Source: CAZZHG01 sp964653655 (GTDB taxonomy: Bacteria > Bdellovibrionota > FAC87 > UBA2466). From it: DNA of 47,332 nucleotides. Position 1 is the first letter of the stretch, and the number at the start of each line of letters is the position of its first letter. The notes beneath the pieces are model-generated. The model saw nothing but the letters and a program-made list of their open reading frames with translations, searched no databases and was not told the origin of the DNA. The translations under genes were made by a program, and so were the position numbers. Shown piece by piece: positions 24,450 to 31,027 of this stretch. Location of the stretch: NCBI GenBank assembly GCA_964653655.1, contig CAZZHG010000032.1, positions 1 to 47,332 on the forward strand, given 5' to 3'.

Positions 24450-24920
24450 ATGAGCCAGAAATTCACAGCTAGTGCAAAGGGCCTCGGGCGTACCCTGAAA
24501 GTCGAGTGCGCCATGAGCCGCCCTGTCTTCACGCTTTCGGCCGACGATTCCCTGCTCGTTCTTTTGGAGGCGATGGACGGAAAAGGGGTCCGTCATGTTC
24601 CCATCCTCGGCGCGCAAGGCGAGGTATCGGCGGTCGTCAACCGGATGGATGTCCTTGCGTTCGCTCCCTCGCTCACTTCGGGCCTCAGCCGCGCCGAGAA
24701 AGGCCGGGTCCTCGGGCGTTTCAAAGTGCGGGATTTGCTTCAGTCCCGCGAGTGGGAAAGCCCGCTCTCTCTCAAACCGACGCAGTCTCTCGGCAGCGCG
24801 GCAAAGCGCATGCTGAAGGAGCGCCGCGATTGTGCCGTGGTGACCGACAAACGGGGAACGCCGGTCGGTATCTTGACCGAATCGAATTTCGTCTCGCTCT
24901 TTTCCGGACGGGCCCTATGA
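24450..24920 (+). CDS. CBS-domain-pair protein
   Basis: 156 residues from ATG 24450 (AGAGAGG upstream). CBS motif 1: AMSRPVFTLSADDSLLVLLE with GVRHVPILGAQGEVSAVVNR. CBS motif 2: PLSLKPTQSLGSAAKRMLKE with RDCAVVTDKRGTPVGILTES. The linker FAPSLTSGLSRAEKGRVLGR is longer than usual. A predicted adenine-nucleotide sensor with no attached effector domain. Its stop overlaps the ATG of a second CBS gene by 4 bp, and the two may form a heteromer. First gene of a sigma-54-driven operon. Confidence 0.92.
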   Translation: MSQKFTASAKGLGRTLKVECAMSRPVFTLSADDSLLVLLEAMDGKGVRHVPILGAQGEVSAVVNRMDVLAFAPSLTSGLSRAEKGRVLGRFKVRDLLQSREWESPLSLKPTQSLGSAAKRMLKERRDCAVVTDKRGTPVGILTESNFVSLFSGRAL

Positions 24921-25321
24921 AGCGGACCGTCGGCGAAGCGATGACCAACATTCCGGTGCGCTTGGAGGAAACCGCCTCCTTGGAAACCGCCAGACGCATG
25001 ATAGAGCGTTACAACGTGCGCCACCTTCCGGTGACACGGGACGGAAGGCTCGTCGGCGTCCTGTCTCAGCGGGAGCTGAACGTCGCGCTCGCCATTTCCA
25101 GATCCCATCTGCTCGAGGCCACCGTGCTTTCGGTGATGCAAGAGCCCGCTTTCCAGGTCGCGCCCGGTGTTCCCGTTGCCGACGTGGCGGAACGAATGGC
25201 CCGTGAGAAGCTCGGCTGCGCGGTCGTGGTGAACGGAGAAACCATCGTCGGAATCTTTACGACCACCGACGCACTCAAACTGCTCGTGGAAGAATATCGG
25301 AAACAGGAGAAACGAACATGA
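24917..25321 (+). CDS. Second CBS-domain-pair protein of the operon
   Basis: 134 residues. CBS 1: KRTVGEAMTNIPVRLEETAS with VRHLPVTRDGRLVGVLSQRE. CBS 2: VLSVMQEPAFQVAPGVPVAD with LGCAVVVNGETIVGIFTTTD. More compact than its upstream partner and close to a minimal CBS pair. It overlaps both neighbours by 4 bp (ATGA), so it is translationally coupled to the first CBS gene and the usp gene, which suggests balanced expression of two nucleotide sensors and one Usp. Confidence 0.92.
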   Translation: MKRTVGEAMTNIPVRLEETASLETARRMIERYNVRHLPVTRDGRLVGVLSQRELNVALAISRSHLLEATVLSVMQEPAFQVAPGVPVADVAERMAREKLGCAVVVNGETIVGIFTTTDALKLLVEEYRKQEKRT

Positions 25322-26280
25322 AATCGAAGCGCATGCTTTGGGCGATCAATCCCTTTCAGGAAGAGGAATCGTTCTTTCGTCATGGCCTCAAAGTTGTCGG
25401 AGAGTTCGCCGCCGCCCGGGGTTTCGAGGTGGAGCCGGTCTTCGTCCTTGCCCCCACGAATCTGTTTACCTCCACGGGAATGGTCGCGCTCGCCGAAGAC
25501 GCCGACGCCAGAGCCTTTGGTTTGTGGAGGGCGCAACTGAAGGGAAACAAATCGGCCAAGTCGTTTCTCCCGCCTAAAGTCCTTACCGACGACGGACTGA
25601 GCAATCGCCACATGGCGATGGCCCTGTGCCGGTATGCCCGTCAGACGGACGCCGTCCTGATCGCAGTGGCCACCCACGGCCGCAAGGGAGTGGCGAGGGC
25701 CTTCATGGGAAGCTTCGCCGAGAGCCTTCTCCACCAGGCGGAGGTGCCTACTTTCGTTTTCAACCCCACCGTAAAGAAGGGGGGCGCGATCAAAAAGGTG
25801 CTCTTTCCCGTCGAGCTGCCTTTTCAGCACGATTCGGCCTTCGAGCAGGTTCTGGAGATGGCCAAGTCTCTGAAGGCCAAGTTGGTCCTGTATCACAAGG
25901 TGGACTACGTGACTCAGTACACGGCCTCCACGCTCCACGGCACCCCTTGGTACCAGGAATACTTCGATCGGGACGTGGCGGAGCGCCGGGCGGCCATGAT
26001 TCGAATGCTGCAGAAGGCGCGCGCGGCGGTCCCCACGGAGCTGGTTTTCGACGACAAAGCGGGCCCGGTTCCCGAACGAATCATCGCCGTGGCGAAGAAA
26101 ACGAAAGCGAATCTGATTGCAGCGGTTGCCACGACAGGTCCCGTCGAAGCGGCGATACTCGGAAGCATCGTACGCCAAGTCGTTAGAACGGCAGCTTGCC
26201 CGGTCTGGGTCATCCGGGCGGCCAAACAGGCGAAGCGCCGCGCTCCTTCCGCCAAGGTGCGCGCCTCGGCGACCGCCTGA
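25318..26280 (+). CDS. Tandem universal stress protein (UspA x2)
   Basis: 320 residues. The first UspA domain starts KRMLWAINPFQEEESFF and contains VATHGRKGVARAFMGSFAES, the usual G-R-x-G...G-S nucleotide-binding loop. The second starts KKVLFPVELPF and ends VATTGPVEAAILGSIVRQVV then CPVWVIRA. A basic tail closes the protein (AKRRAPSAKVRASATA). Same design as the proteins at 12017 and 31028, making three tandem Usps in the island. Coupled to the CBS gene by a 4-bp overlap. Confidence 0.93.
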   Translation: MKSKRMLWAINPFQEEESFFRHGLKVVGEFAAARGFEVEPVFVLAPTNLFTSTGMVALAEDADARAFGLWRAQLKGNKSAKSFLPPKVLTDDGLSNRHMAMALCRYARQTDAVLIAVATHGRKGVARAFMGSFAESLLHQAEVPTFVFNPTVKKGGAIKKVLFPVELPFQHDSAFEQVLEMAKSLKAKLVLYHKVDYVTQYTASTLHGTPWYQEYFDRDVAERRAAMIRMLQKARAAVPTELVFDDKAGPVPERIIAVAKKTKANLIAAVATTGPVEAAILGSIVRQVVRTAACPVWVIRAAKQAKRRAPSAKVRASATA

Positions 26281-26302
26281 AGCTTAGGCGAAGGAGCTCT
26301 CC

Positions 26303-26584
26303 ATGCCTTGGAAACCCAGGCCGGCCGGACCGGGAGAGATTAATTACGCCTGGATAGATCCCTTCACCTTTCTACATTTCGGGATAGGAATGCTCTACGG
26401 CTTTCTGGGGGCCGGCCCGTGGCTTTCCTTCGGCCTCGCCGTGCTCTGGGAAATCGTCGAGAACCCCCTGAAAGTCTATTGCCGATTCCTCTTTCCCGAG
26501 CCCACCGCCGATTCCTTGCGAAATCAAATTGGAGATGTCTTGGCGCTGATGCTGGGCTGGGTCTCTGTGTATCTGGCGAGATAG
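26303..26584 (+). CDS. Small membrane protein
   Basis: 93 residues with about three hydrophobic segments (FTFLHFGIGMLYGFLGA, LSFGLAVLWEIVENPL, QIGDVLALMLGWVSVYLA). The pattern H-F-G-I-G followed by LWEIVENP and a late G-D-V-L-A recalls small predicted membrane proteins with a conserved W-E-x-x-E motif, but I cannot assign a family. GAAGGAG precedes the ATG. It lies 22 bp after the usp stop and is probably the last gene of the CBS-CBS-usp operon, ending at the hairpin 26588-26611. Confidence 0.78.
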   Translation: MPWKPRPAGPGEINYAWIDPFTFLHFGIGMLYGFLGAGPWLSFGLAVLWEIVENPLKVYCRFLFPEPTADSLRNQIGDVLALMLGWVSVYLAR

Positions 26585-26587
26585 GAT

Positions 26588-26611
26588 CCCGGCGGCGTTT
26601 CCGCCGCCGGG
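26588..26611. terminator. Bidirectional hairpin between convergent operons
   Basis: CCCGGCGGCG (26588-26597), loop TTTC, CGCCGCCGGG (26602-26611): a perfect 10-bp GC-rich stem, 4 bp after one stop and 13 bp before the other on the opposite strand. Only a weak T-rich tail follows. Confidence 0.65.
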
Positions 26612-26624
26612 AGTGTTTGGAAGG

Positions 26625-27335
26625 TCAGTTATCGACGGAGAAGACCACGTTGAGTGATTGCCCGTTGAGACTCCGCACGTGGAGAAGGTAGGTGCCCCGT
26701 TTCAGGGCCTGAAGCGTTTTGGTCAGGCGCAAAGGCTGATTGATCTCCCGGCAAGCTCCGCCGTCGGGCTGTTTCGGAAGAAGCTCCAGTATGGGAAGCA
26801 CCTGGATGGTATTTCCCGAGTAAGTGGCTTCCACCGCCCGAACCTTCAAGCAGCTGTTTGTGAGACGCCCTTCCAGATACGCCACCCGCTGATTCCCCGA
26901 CGGAATGACCGAGGCGGTCAGCACCGGCGCATAAAGGTAGTCATCTTGGGTCGGCACCCGAGCGCGGCCCACCGACAGCTGGCCCTGGTAGGGAGCTCCC
27001 TGAGTTCGGATGTAGTAATTGCCCGCCCGCACGCGGCCCAAGTGAACCGTGTTGCTGAAGGGAACCAAGACTCGGGCGCAGGGTCCCGGGACCATGTACG
27101 CCATTTGCTGAATCAGGATGCGGCCGGTTCCCTCTGTCTTCAGCTCGGCGTGGGCGATCTGATAGCAGGCCGTGGGAAAATTTCCCGTCAGGGATACGAC
27201 TACATCATCGTTATCGTCGAATCCTCGGGGGACGAACAATTCGTTCACCGCGACCGGAACGTACGTCCCCGCCGAAGCGGCATTCAGCGTCTGCGCTACG
27301 ACGAGACAAGCTAACCAAACATAGATGACTTTCAT
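26625..27335 (-). CDS. 4-Cys secreted paralog B (unrecognised family)
   Basis: 236 residues with signal peptide MKVIYVWLACLVVAQTLNAASA. Family hallmarks: ELFVPRGFDDNDDVVVSLTG, DDYLYAPVLTASV and the C-terminal LLHVRSLNGQSLNVVFS. The four conserved cysteines are in TACYQ, GPCAR, NSCLK and GACRE. It is closest to paralog D (32235): both carry VPRGFDDNDD and DDYLYAPV unchanged. Predicted all-beta periplasmic or secreted protein. It has AGAGGAG before the ATG and its own sigma-54 promoter at 27377-27392, and is divergent from paralog C. Confidence 0.85.
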   Translation of the reverse strand: MKVIYVWLACLVVAQTLNAASAGTYVPVAVNELFVPRGFDDNDDVVVSLTGNFPTACYQIAHAELKTEGTGRILIQQMAYMVPGPCARVLVPFSNTVHLGRVRAGNYYIRTQGAPYQGQLSVGRARVPTQDDYLYAPVLTASVIPSGNQRVAYLEGRLTNSCLKVRAVEATYSGNTIQVLPILELLPKQPDGGACREINQPLRLTKTLQALKRGTYLLHVRSLNGQSLNVVFSVDN

Positions 27336-27376
27336 TCGTGACTCCTCTCACTACGAGCGTTTTGCGATTCGCCTTC

Positions 27377-27392
27377 TGCAGGGACCGTACCA
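27377..27392 (-). promoter_or_regulatory. Sigma-54 promoter for paralog B
   Basis: On the minus strand TGGTACGGTCCCTGCA, with GG and GC 10 bp apart. It lies about 43 bp before the ATG at 27335. Confidence 0.83.
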
Positions 27393-27423
27393 AGCGGTTT
27401 GAAGCGGGCGGCGGAGCGTTGCC

Positions 27424-27458
27424 GAGACGGAAAGACTCGTCGAAGAGACAGATTGGCC
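27424..27458 (-). promoter_or_regulatory. Candidate activator sites between paralogs B and C
   Basis: On the minus strand GGCCAATCTGTCTC (27445-27458) is a good copy of the motif. A weaker copy ending CCGTCTC (27424-27437) lies 21 bp away in the same orientation. Both are between the divergent sigma-54 promoters of paralogs B and C. Confidence 0.5.
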
Positions 27459-27500
27459 ACGGCGCACCGTGTCGTTCGGGGGGCCGGTGCGCTCTTGCGG

Positions 27501-27516
27501 TGGCACGGCGATTGCT
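27501..27516 (+). promoter_or_regulatory. Sigma-54 promoter for paralog C - histidine kinase
   Basis: TGGCACGGCGATTGCT matches the consensus TGGCACG-N4-TTGCW at every defined position. -24 GG at 27502-27503, -12 GC at 27514-27515, 48 bp before the ATG at 27563. Confidence 0.93.
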
Positions 27517-27562
27517 CTGCGGTTCTTTCATCTACAGTGCGCTTTTTCCTGAGGAGGATTGA

Positions 27563-28276
27563 ATGAAGGCGACGTTTCTCATGTTCGTTTTGCTAGTAAT
27601 CGCGGCGGAGTCGAGAGGAGGGGAGTTTGTCCGCGAGGTCGCCCAGCCTCTGCAGGGGGCGTACATTCCCCAGGGGTTCGACACGAATGACACCATCGAA
27701 ATCATGGTTACTGGCAAGCTCCGCAATTCCTGCGCTCGGATAGGCGCCGAGGGAACTCAGCTGGACGAATCCAAGCGGGTCATTTCGGTCACTCTCAGCT
27801 CTTACGAGTACTCCGGCAAATGTCTGGAAACGGAAATTCCCTTCTTCTTTCCGGTCTACATCGGGATGCTGCGAACGGCGGGAGACTATGCGGTCCGCGA
27901 CGCGGTTTCTCAACGGGTTCTCGGCTGGGTTCGCGTGGCCAAGGCGCCGAAATCCGGCAGCGGCGTGGACGATGTCGTCTACCCGCTTCTTACGGATGCC
28001 TTCGTTCTTTCCGCTCAGGGCAGACGCGTGTTGGTTTTGAAAGGCCTGTTGCCGGCGGACTGTGTGACCCTCGGCGAGACTCGTCTGGAAGTTCAGCCGA
28101 ACGTTTTGGTGGCCGTGCCGTCCTTGGTTCGGACCGCGGACCGTCAGTGCCGGCGCGGAACTTTTCCGTTTACCAAAACGGTGGAATTACGGCGTGCGTT
28201 GCCCAAGGGCCTCTTTCTGCTGCACGTAAGATCGATGGGCGGGAGATCGATTCAGAAGATGATCTCGGAACCTTGA
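27563..28276 (+). CDS. 4-Cys secreted paralog C (unrecognised family)
   Basis: 237 residues with signal peptide MKATFLMFVLLVIAAESRG. The most divergent of the four: it keeps AYIPQGFDTNDTIEIMVTG, four cysteines in position (NSCARI, GKCLE, ADCVTL, RQCRR) and the ending LLHVRSMGGRSIQ. DDVVYPLL replaces the DDYxYAPV of the others. GAGGAGG lies just before the ATG. It is followed 9 bp later by a membrane histidine kinase on the same strand, so this family may have a sensory link; that is inference. Confidence 0.84.
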   Translation: MKATFLMFVLLVIAAESRGGEFVREVAQPLQGAYIPQGFDTNDTIEIMVTGKLRNSCARIGAEGTQLDESKRVISVTLSSYEYSGKCLETEIPFFFPVYIGMLRTAGDYAVRDAVSQRVLGWVRVAKAPKSGSGVDDVVYPLLTDAFVLSAQGRRVLVLKGLLPADCVTLGETRLEVQPNVLVAVPSLVRTADRQCRRGTFPFTKTVELRRALPKGLFLLHVRSMGGRSIQKMISEP

Positions 28277-28285
28277 GGAGCGGGT

Positions 28286-29644
28286 ATGACGAGGGTGCGG
28301 TTGGCGTTGGTCGGTTGGCCCCTTACCGTGGGGCTCCTCCTATGTACTGCCTTTCTGGTGCAGGCTGGAGGAGCCCTCGTTGGCCCGAAGGTGGAAATAC
28401 CGGTAGTCGCCGCCGCAACCTTCGCTCTGCTCGCTCTTCTCAACTTGCTCGTGCCGCTTGCGATTCAGCCGCTTCGTTCTTACGCGCAGGCTCTTGAACG
28501 GGCCAACAAGAAGCTGGAGTGGGAGGCGGTTCGGCGCAAGGCCCTCGAAGGGAAACTCTCCAAGCTCGCTCGGGTCGTGGAACAGACCGCGGATTTGGTG
28601 ATGATCACGGATGTGCGAGGGGTCATCGATTACGTCAACCCCGCGTTCGAGCGGTTGACGGGATACTGCTTGGAAGAAGCCCGAGGCAGAACGCCTTCCC
28701 TTTTGAAGTCCGGGCAGCAGACCCCCGAGTACTATCGCGCGATGTGGGAAACGATACTCCGCGGAGAAAGCTTCCACGGCATACTCTCCAATAAGCGCAA
28801 GAACGGAGATCTCTTCTATTCGGAAAAGACCATTTCCCCCATACGTAACGACGCTGGGGAAATCGTTCAATTCGTTTCGACCGATCGGGACGTGACGGAA
28901 CGGGTTCAAATGGAGGCGGAGCTTCAAGCGAAGACGGACGAGCTGTCCCGTTCGAACCGGGAACTCGACGGTTTCAGCTCCGTCGTTTGCCACGATCTGA
29001 AAGAGCCCCTTCGAACGATCATCCTCCAACTTCAAGTTCTGGAGCGCGCCGGAGATACCAAACTGCGGGAGCCCATCCGCTGTGCTTTGAGAATGGGGGC
29101 GATGTTGGACTCGCTGCTTTCCTTCAGCCAGGCCGGACGAAAAAAGATTTCCCGCGAGCCGGTCGAAGCGGAGCGCCTGGTCGCCGAAGCCGTCGAAAAT
29201 TTGAGCGCCCTGAAAGCGGAGGCCGGCGCTCAAGTGGAGTGGGGACGTCTGCCGGTCGTCACCGGAGATCGCGTGCAGCTTGTGGGTTTGTTTCAAAACC
29301 TCATCGCCAACGGGATCAAGTTCCGAGGGAACGAGCCCCCGCGAGTTCGTATCGAGGGACACGAAACCGAGTCGGGCTGGGAGTTTTCTGTCTCCGACAA
29401 CGGCATCGGATTGTCGGAAGATCAGTGCAAGGAGCTCTTCAAGCCGTTTTGCCGCCTGCATGGGGGTTCTTACCCGGGTCATGGGCTGGGGCTTGCCACG
29501 TGCAAGGCGATAGCGGAGCGGCATGGGGGACGTATCTGGGTAGAGTCCAGGCCTGGACTCGGGAGCACCTTTCATTTCGAGATCGGACAAAATGCCGTGT
29601 CTCCGGGGCGGGATGTCCCACGAGACCTGCGGGCGCGAGGCTAA
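28286..29644 (+). CDS. Membrane PAS-domain histidine kinase
   Basis: 452 residues. Two N-terminal membrane helices (LALVGWPLTVGLLLCTAFLV and IPVVAAATFALLALLNLLVP) with a very short external loop, a coiled linker (ALERANKKLEWEAVRRKALE), then a PAS domain (ADLVMITDVRGVIDYVNPAF ... GRTPSLLKSGQ ... FVSTDRDVTE). The HisKA helix carries His236 in VVCHDLKEPLRT, as in cyanobacterial phytochrome-like kinases. The ATPase domain has FQNLIANGIKF (N box), SVSDNGIGLSE (G1) and GHGLGLATCK (G2). No receiver is fused. Co-transcribed with paralog C from the sigma-54 promoter at 27501. Possible kinase for the NtrC-like regulator. Confidence 0.92.
   Translation: MTRVRLALVGWPLTVGLLLCTAFLVQAGGALVGPKVEIPVVAAATFALLALLNLLVPLAIQPLRSYAQALERANKKLEWEAVRRKALEGKLSKLARVVEQTADLVMITDVRGVIDYVNPAFERLTGYCLEEARGRTPSLLKSGQQTPEYYRAMWETILRGESFHGILSNKRKNGDLFYSEKTISPIRNDAGEIVQFVSTDRDVTERVQMEAELQAKTDELSRSNRELDGFSSVVCHDLKEPLRTIILQLQVLERAGDTKLREPIRCALRMGAMLDSLLSFSQAGRKKISREPVEAERLVAEAVENLSALKAEAGAQVEWGRLPVVTGDRVQLVGLFQNLIANGIKFRGNEPPRVRIEGHETESGWEFSVSDNGIGLSEDQCKELFKPFCRLHGGSYPGHGLGLATCKAIAERHGGRIWVESRPGLGSTFHFEIGQNAVSPGRDVPRDLRARG
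29584..29619 (+). promoter_or_regulatory. Candidate activator motifs inside the 3' end of the kinase gene
   Basis: CGGCATTTTGTCCG on the minus strand (29584-29597) and GGGCGGGATGTCCC on the plus strand (29606-29619), just upstream of the weak sigma-54 promoter at 29650. They overlap coding sequence, so the support is modest. Confidence 0.4.
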
Positions 29645-29649
29645 ATCTC

Positions 29650-29665
29650 TGGCACGCGAAGTGTA
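29650..29665 (+). promoter_or_regulatory. Possible sigma-54 promoter for the small membrane gene at 29690
   Basis: TGGCACGCGAAGTGTA has a perfect -24 box and correct spacing, but GT instead of GC at -12, so it is a weaker candidate. It lies 26 bp before the ATG. Confidence 0.5.
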
Positions 29666-29689
29666 AAAGCCTGGCTCAAGGAGGTCCCA

Positions 29690-29955
29690 TGCAAGCGACT
29701 AATGCCAGTCAGAAATCCAGCGGTTTCCATCCGCAAGCGGGTCCGATCGCTGTCCATGAGTCGACGTTTTCCCGCGCTTCTCATTTCGCCGCGATTCTCG
29801 TCCCTGTGGTTCTGTCCGTAGGCTCCTATCTGGCCGCGGATACGAGCTCGGGATGGGGGTACCGGACCTTCATCTTCGGACTGCTCACCTTTTCGCTGAT
29901 GGCGGGAGTGGGGGTGCTGAAGGGGATCGATTTAATGATCGATGAAGGCAAGTGA
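29690..29955 (+). CDS. Small two-helix membrane protein
   Basis: 88 residues. A polar start of about 30 residues, then two membrane helices (HFAAILVPVVLSVGSYLAA and FIFGLLTFSLMAGVGVLKGI) and a short acidic tail. Not recognised. AAGGAGG lies 7 bp before the ATG. It follows the kinase gene by 45 bp but may have its own sigma-54-like promoter. Convergent with the 29959 gene, with only 3 bp between them. Confidence 0.75.
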
Positions 29956-29958
29956 GCT

Positions 29959-30321
29959 CTACGCGCCGACCGCCTCGCTCAAATCCAGAAGCAACTTGTC
30001 GCCGGCCATCAGGTGAACGCCTCCTTCGCGCGTGATCCTGATGGCGGCGCTTTCCGTGTCGGTCCCCGTTTCCAGCTGATACACGATTAGGGTGCCGGAA
30101 GTGAGGGAAACGACCTTGGTCACCTTTTCCTTTTTAGTCGCGAGTCCCCCCGCCTTCGCGAGACCCGTGGAGCGGCCTGAAATTTTGATTAACCCGTTCG
30201 CTTCGTTGAATGCCTCGACTACTCCCAGAAAGAAACGGGGGCGATCTTTCTCGAAGAGGCGGCGGTGCACCACGAGTACCTTGTTGCCGGGCTCGAGGAA
30301 GGTGTTGTCGATGTTCTTCAC
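29959..30321 (-). CDS. Small beta-rich protein, HRR-F-DRPR family copy 2
   Basis: 120 residues, no signal or membrane helix. GNKVLVVHRRLFEKDRPRFF then LGVVE aligns with copy 1 at 20068 (GSKVLVHHRRMFDTDRPRYF). The later part also keeps the pattern of strands (VVSLTSGTLIVYQLETG, AAIRITREGGVHLM). Family not recognised. Its ATG overlaps the stop of the heme protein gene by 4 bp, so both are made from the sigma-54 promoter at 30878-30893. Confidence 0.78.
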   Translation of the reverse strand: MKNIDNTFLEPGNKVLVVHRRLFEKDRPRFFLGVVEAFNEANGLIKISGRSTGLAKAGGLATKKEKVTKVVSLTSGTLIVYQLETGTDTESAAIRITREGGVHLMAGDKLLLDLSEAVGA

Positions 30322-30842
30322 GGCTCGCTCTCCAGCCAGATGAGGCCGCGTAGTTGCCCGACTTCGAAGTCTATCGCTTTATCTTCGGGGTAGGTGGCCT
30401 TGAGAGTCTTTCTGACCATCGGGCTGATGTGTTTGCCATGGCAATCCAGACATACCGGTTCCGTGAAGATTGGCTCCGCATAGCCATAACGATGGTTCCC
30501 GAGTTCCACGAGCTTGTGCTTCGGGATGGACGAGGGCTTGGCGGCCGACCATTCGTCTAAAATCGGTTTCACCCACGCGGGGGCGGTGTTGCCGGGATTT
30601 CGCAGCTTCAGACTCGTTCTGCCCACTTTGGTTTTGTCGGGGATGGCATCAGGTAGCTTGCACTCGGCTATCGCGCCGGCGGTCCCCTTTTGCTTCAGCG
30701 CTTTTTGTAGCGCCTTCTTGTATTGGGCGCGGATTTCCGTCACCTCTTCGTGAGCGCGCTGGATGGGCTTCAATTCTTCCACTGAAGAGACTTCCGCGCG
30801 CGCCTCGCCAACCAGGATCAGAATCGCCAGAACCAGTTTCAT
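30318..30842 (-). CDS. DUF3365 heme-c periplasmic protein
   Basis: 174 residues from ATG 30842 (GGAGG 6 bp upstream), with signal peptide MKLVLAILILVGEARA. The core carries FTEPVCLDCHGKHISP with one heme c site near residue 138, followed by TYPEDKAIDFEVGQLRGLIW, the characteristic ending of DUF3365 (Tll0287-like) domains. These fold like heme-bearing PAS-type sensors and often occur as the sensor part of kinases. Here it stands alone and is exported, so it could sense redox or gas in the periplasm. Coupled to the copy 2 HRR-F-DRPR gene. Confidence 0.88.
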   Translation of the reverse strand: MKLVLAILILVGEARAEVSSVEELKPIQRAHEEVTEIRAQYKKALQKALKQKGTAGAIAECKLPDAIPDKTKVGRTSLKLRNPGNTAPAWVKPILDEWSAAKPSSIPKHKLVELGNHRYGYAEPIFTEPVCLDCHGKHISPMVRKTLKATYPEDKAIDFEVGQLRGLIWLESEP

Positions 30843-30877
30843 GTGTGCCTCCGGGTCGTTGCCTTTATGGCCTGTAT

Positions 30878-30893
30878 TGCAAGGAGGAGGCCT
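30878..30893 (-). promoter_or_regulatory. Sigma-54 promoter for the DUF3365 heme protein operon
   Basis: On the minus strand AGGCCTCCTCCTTGCA: GG and GC 10 bp apart with a consensus TTGCA, but a less typical -24 flank. It lies 37 bp before the ATG. Confidence 0.7.
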
Positions 30894-30922
30894 GAGCCGT
30901 GAGCCTGGAGCCCCAGAGGGAT

Positions 30923-30956
30923 GGGACAATTTGACTCGACGGGGGACGGAATGGGC
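30923..30956 (-). promoter_or_regulatory. Candidate activator-binding pair between the heme protein and usp promoters
   Basis: On the minus strand AGTCAAATTGTCCC (30923-30936) and GCCCATTCCGTCCC (30943-30956), exactly 20 bp apart in the same orientation. They lie between the divergent sigma-54 promoters at 30878-30893 and 30998-31014. Confidence 0.65.
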
Positions 30957-30997
30957 TATCGGGCCCGTGCGAGACCGCGTACACGAGCCAGGGGCGG

Positions 30998-31014
30998 TGG
31001 CACACCCCATGCAA
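30998..31014 (+). promoter_or_regulatory. Sigma-54 promoter for usp at 31028
   Basis: TGGCACACCCCATGCAA, with GG at 30999-31000 and GC at 31011-31012. The predicted +1 near 31024 leaves only about 4 bases before the ATG. Confidence 0.85.
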
Positions 31015-31027
31015 ATATCGACGGCAT

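Noticed and set aside
28340..29590. 416-codon minus-strand frame opposite the kinase gene
   Set aside because: It is an antisense shadow of a high-GC gene with clear kinase domains; the product has no recognisable motif.
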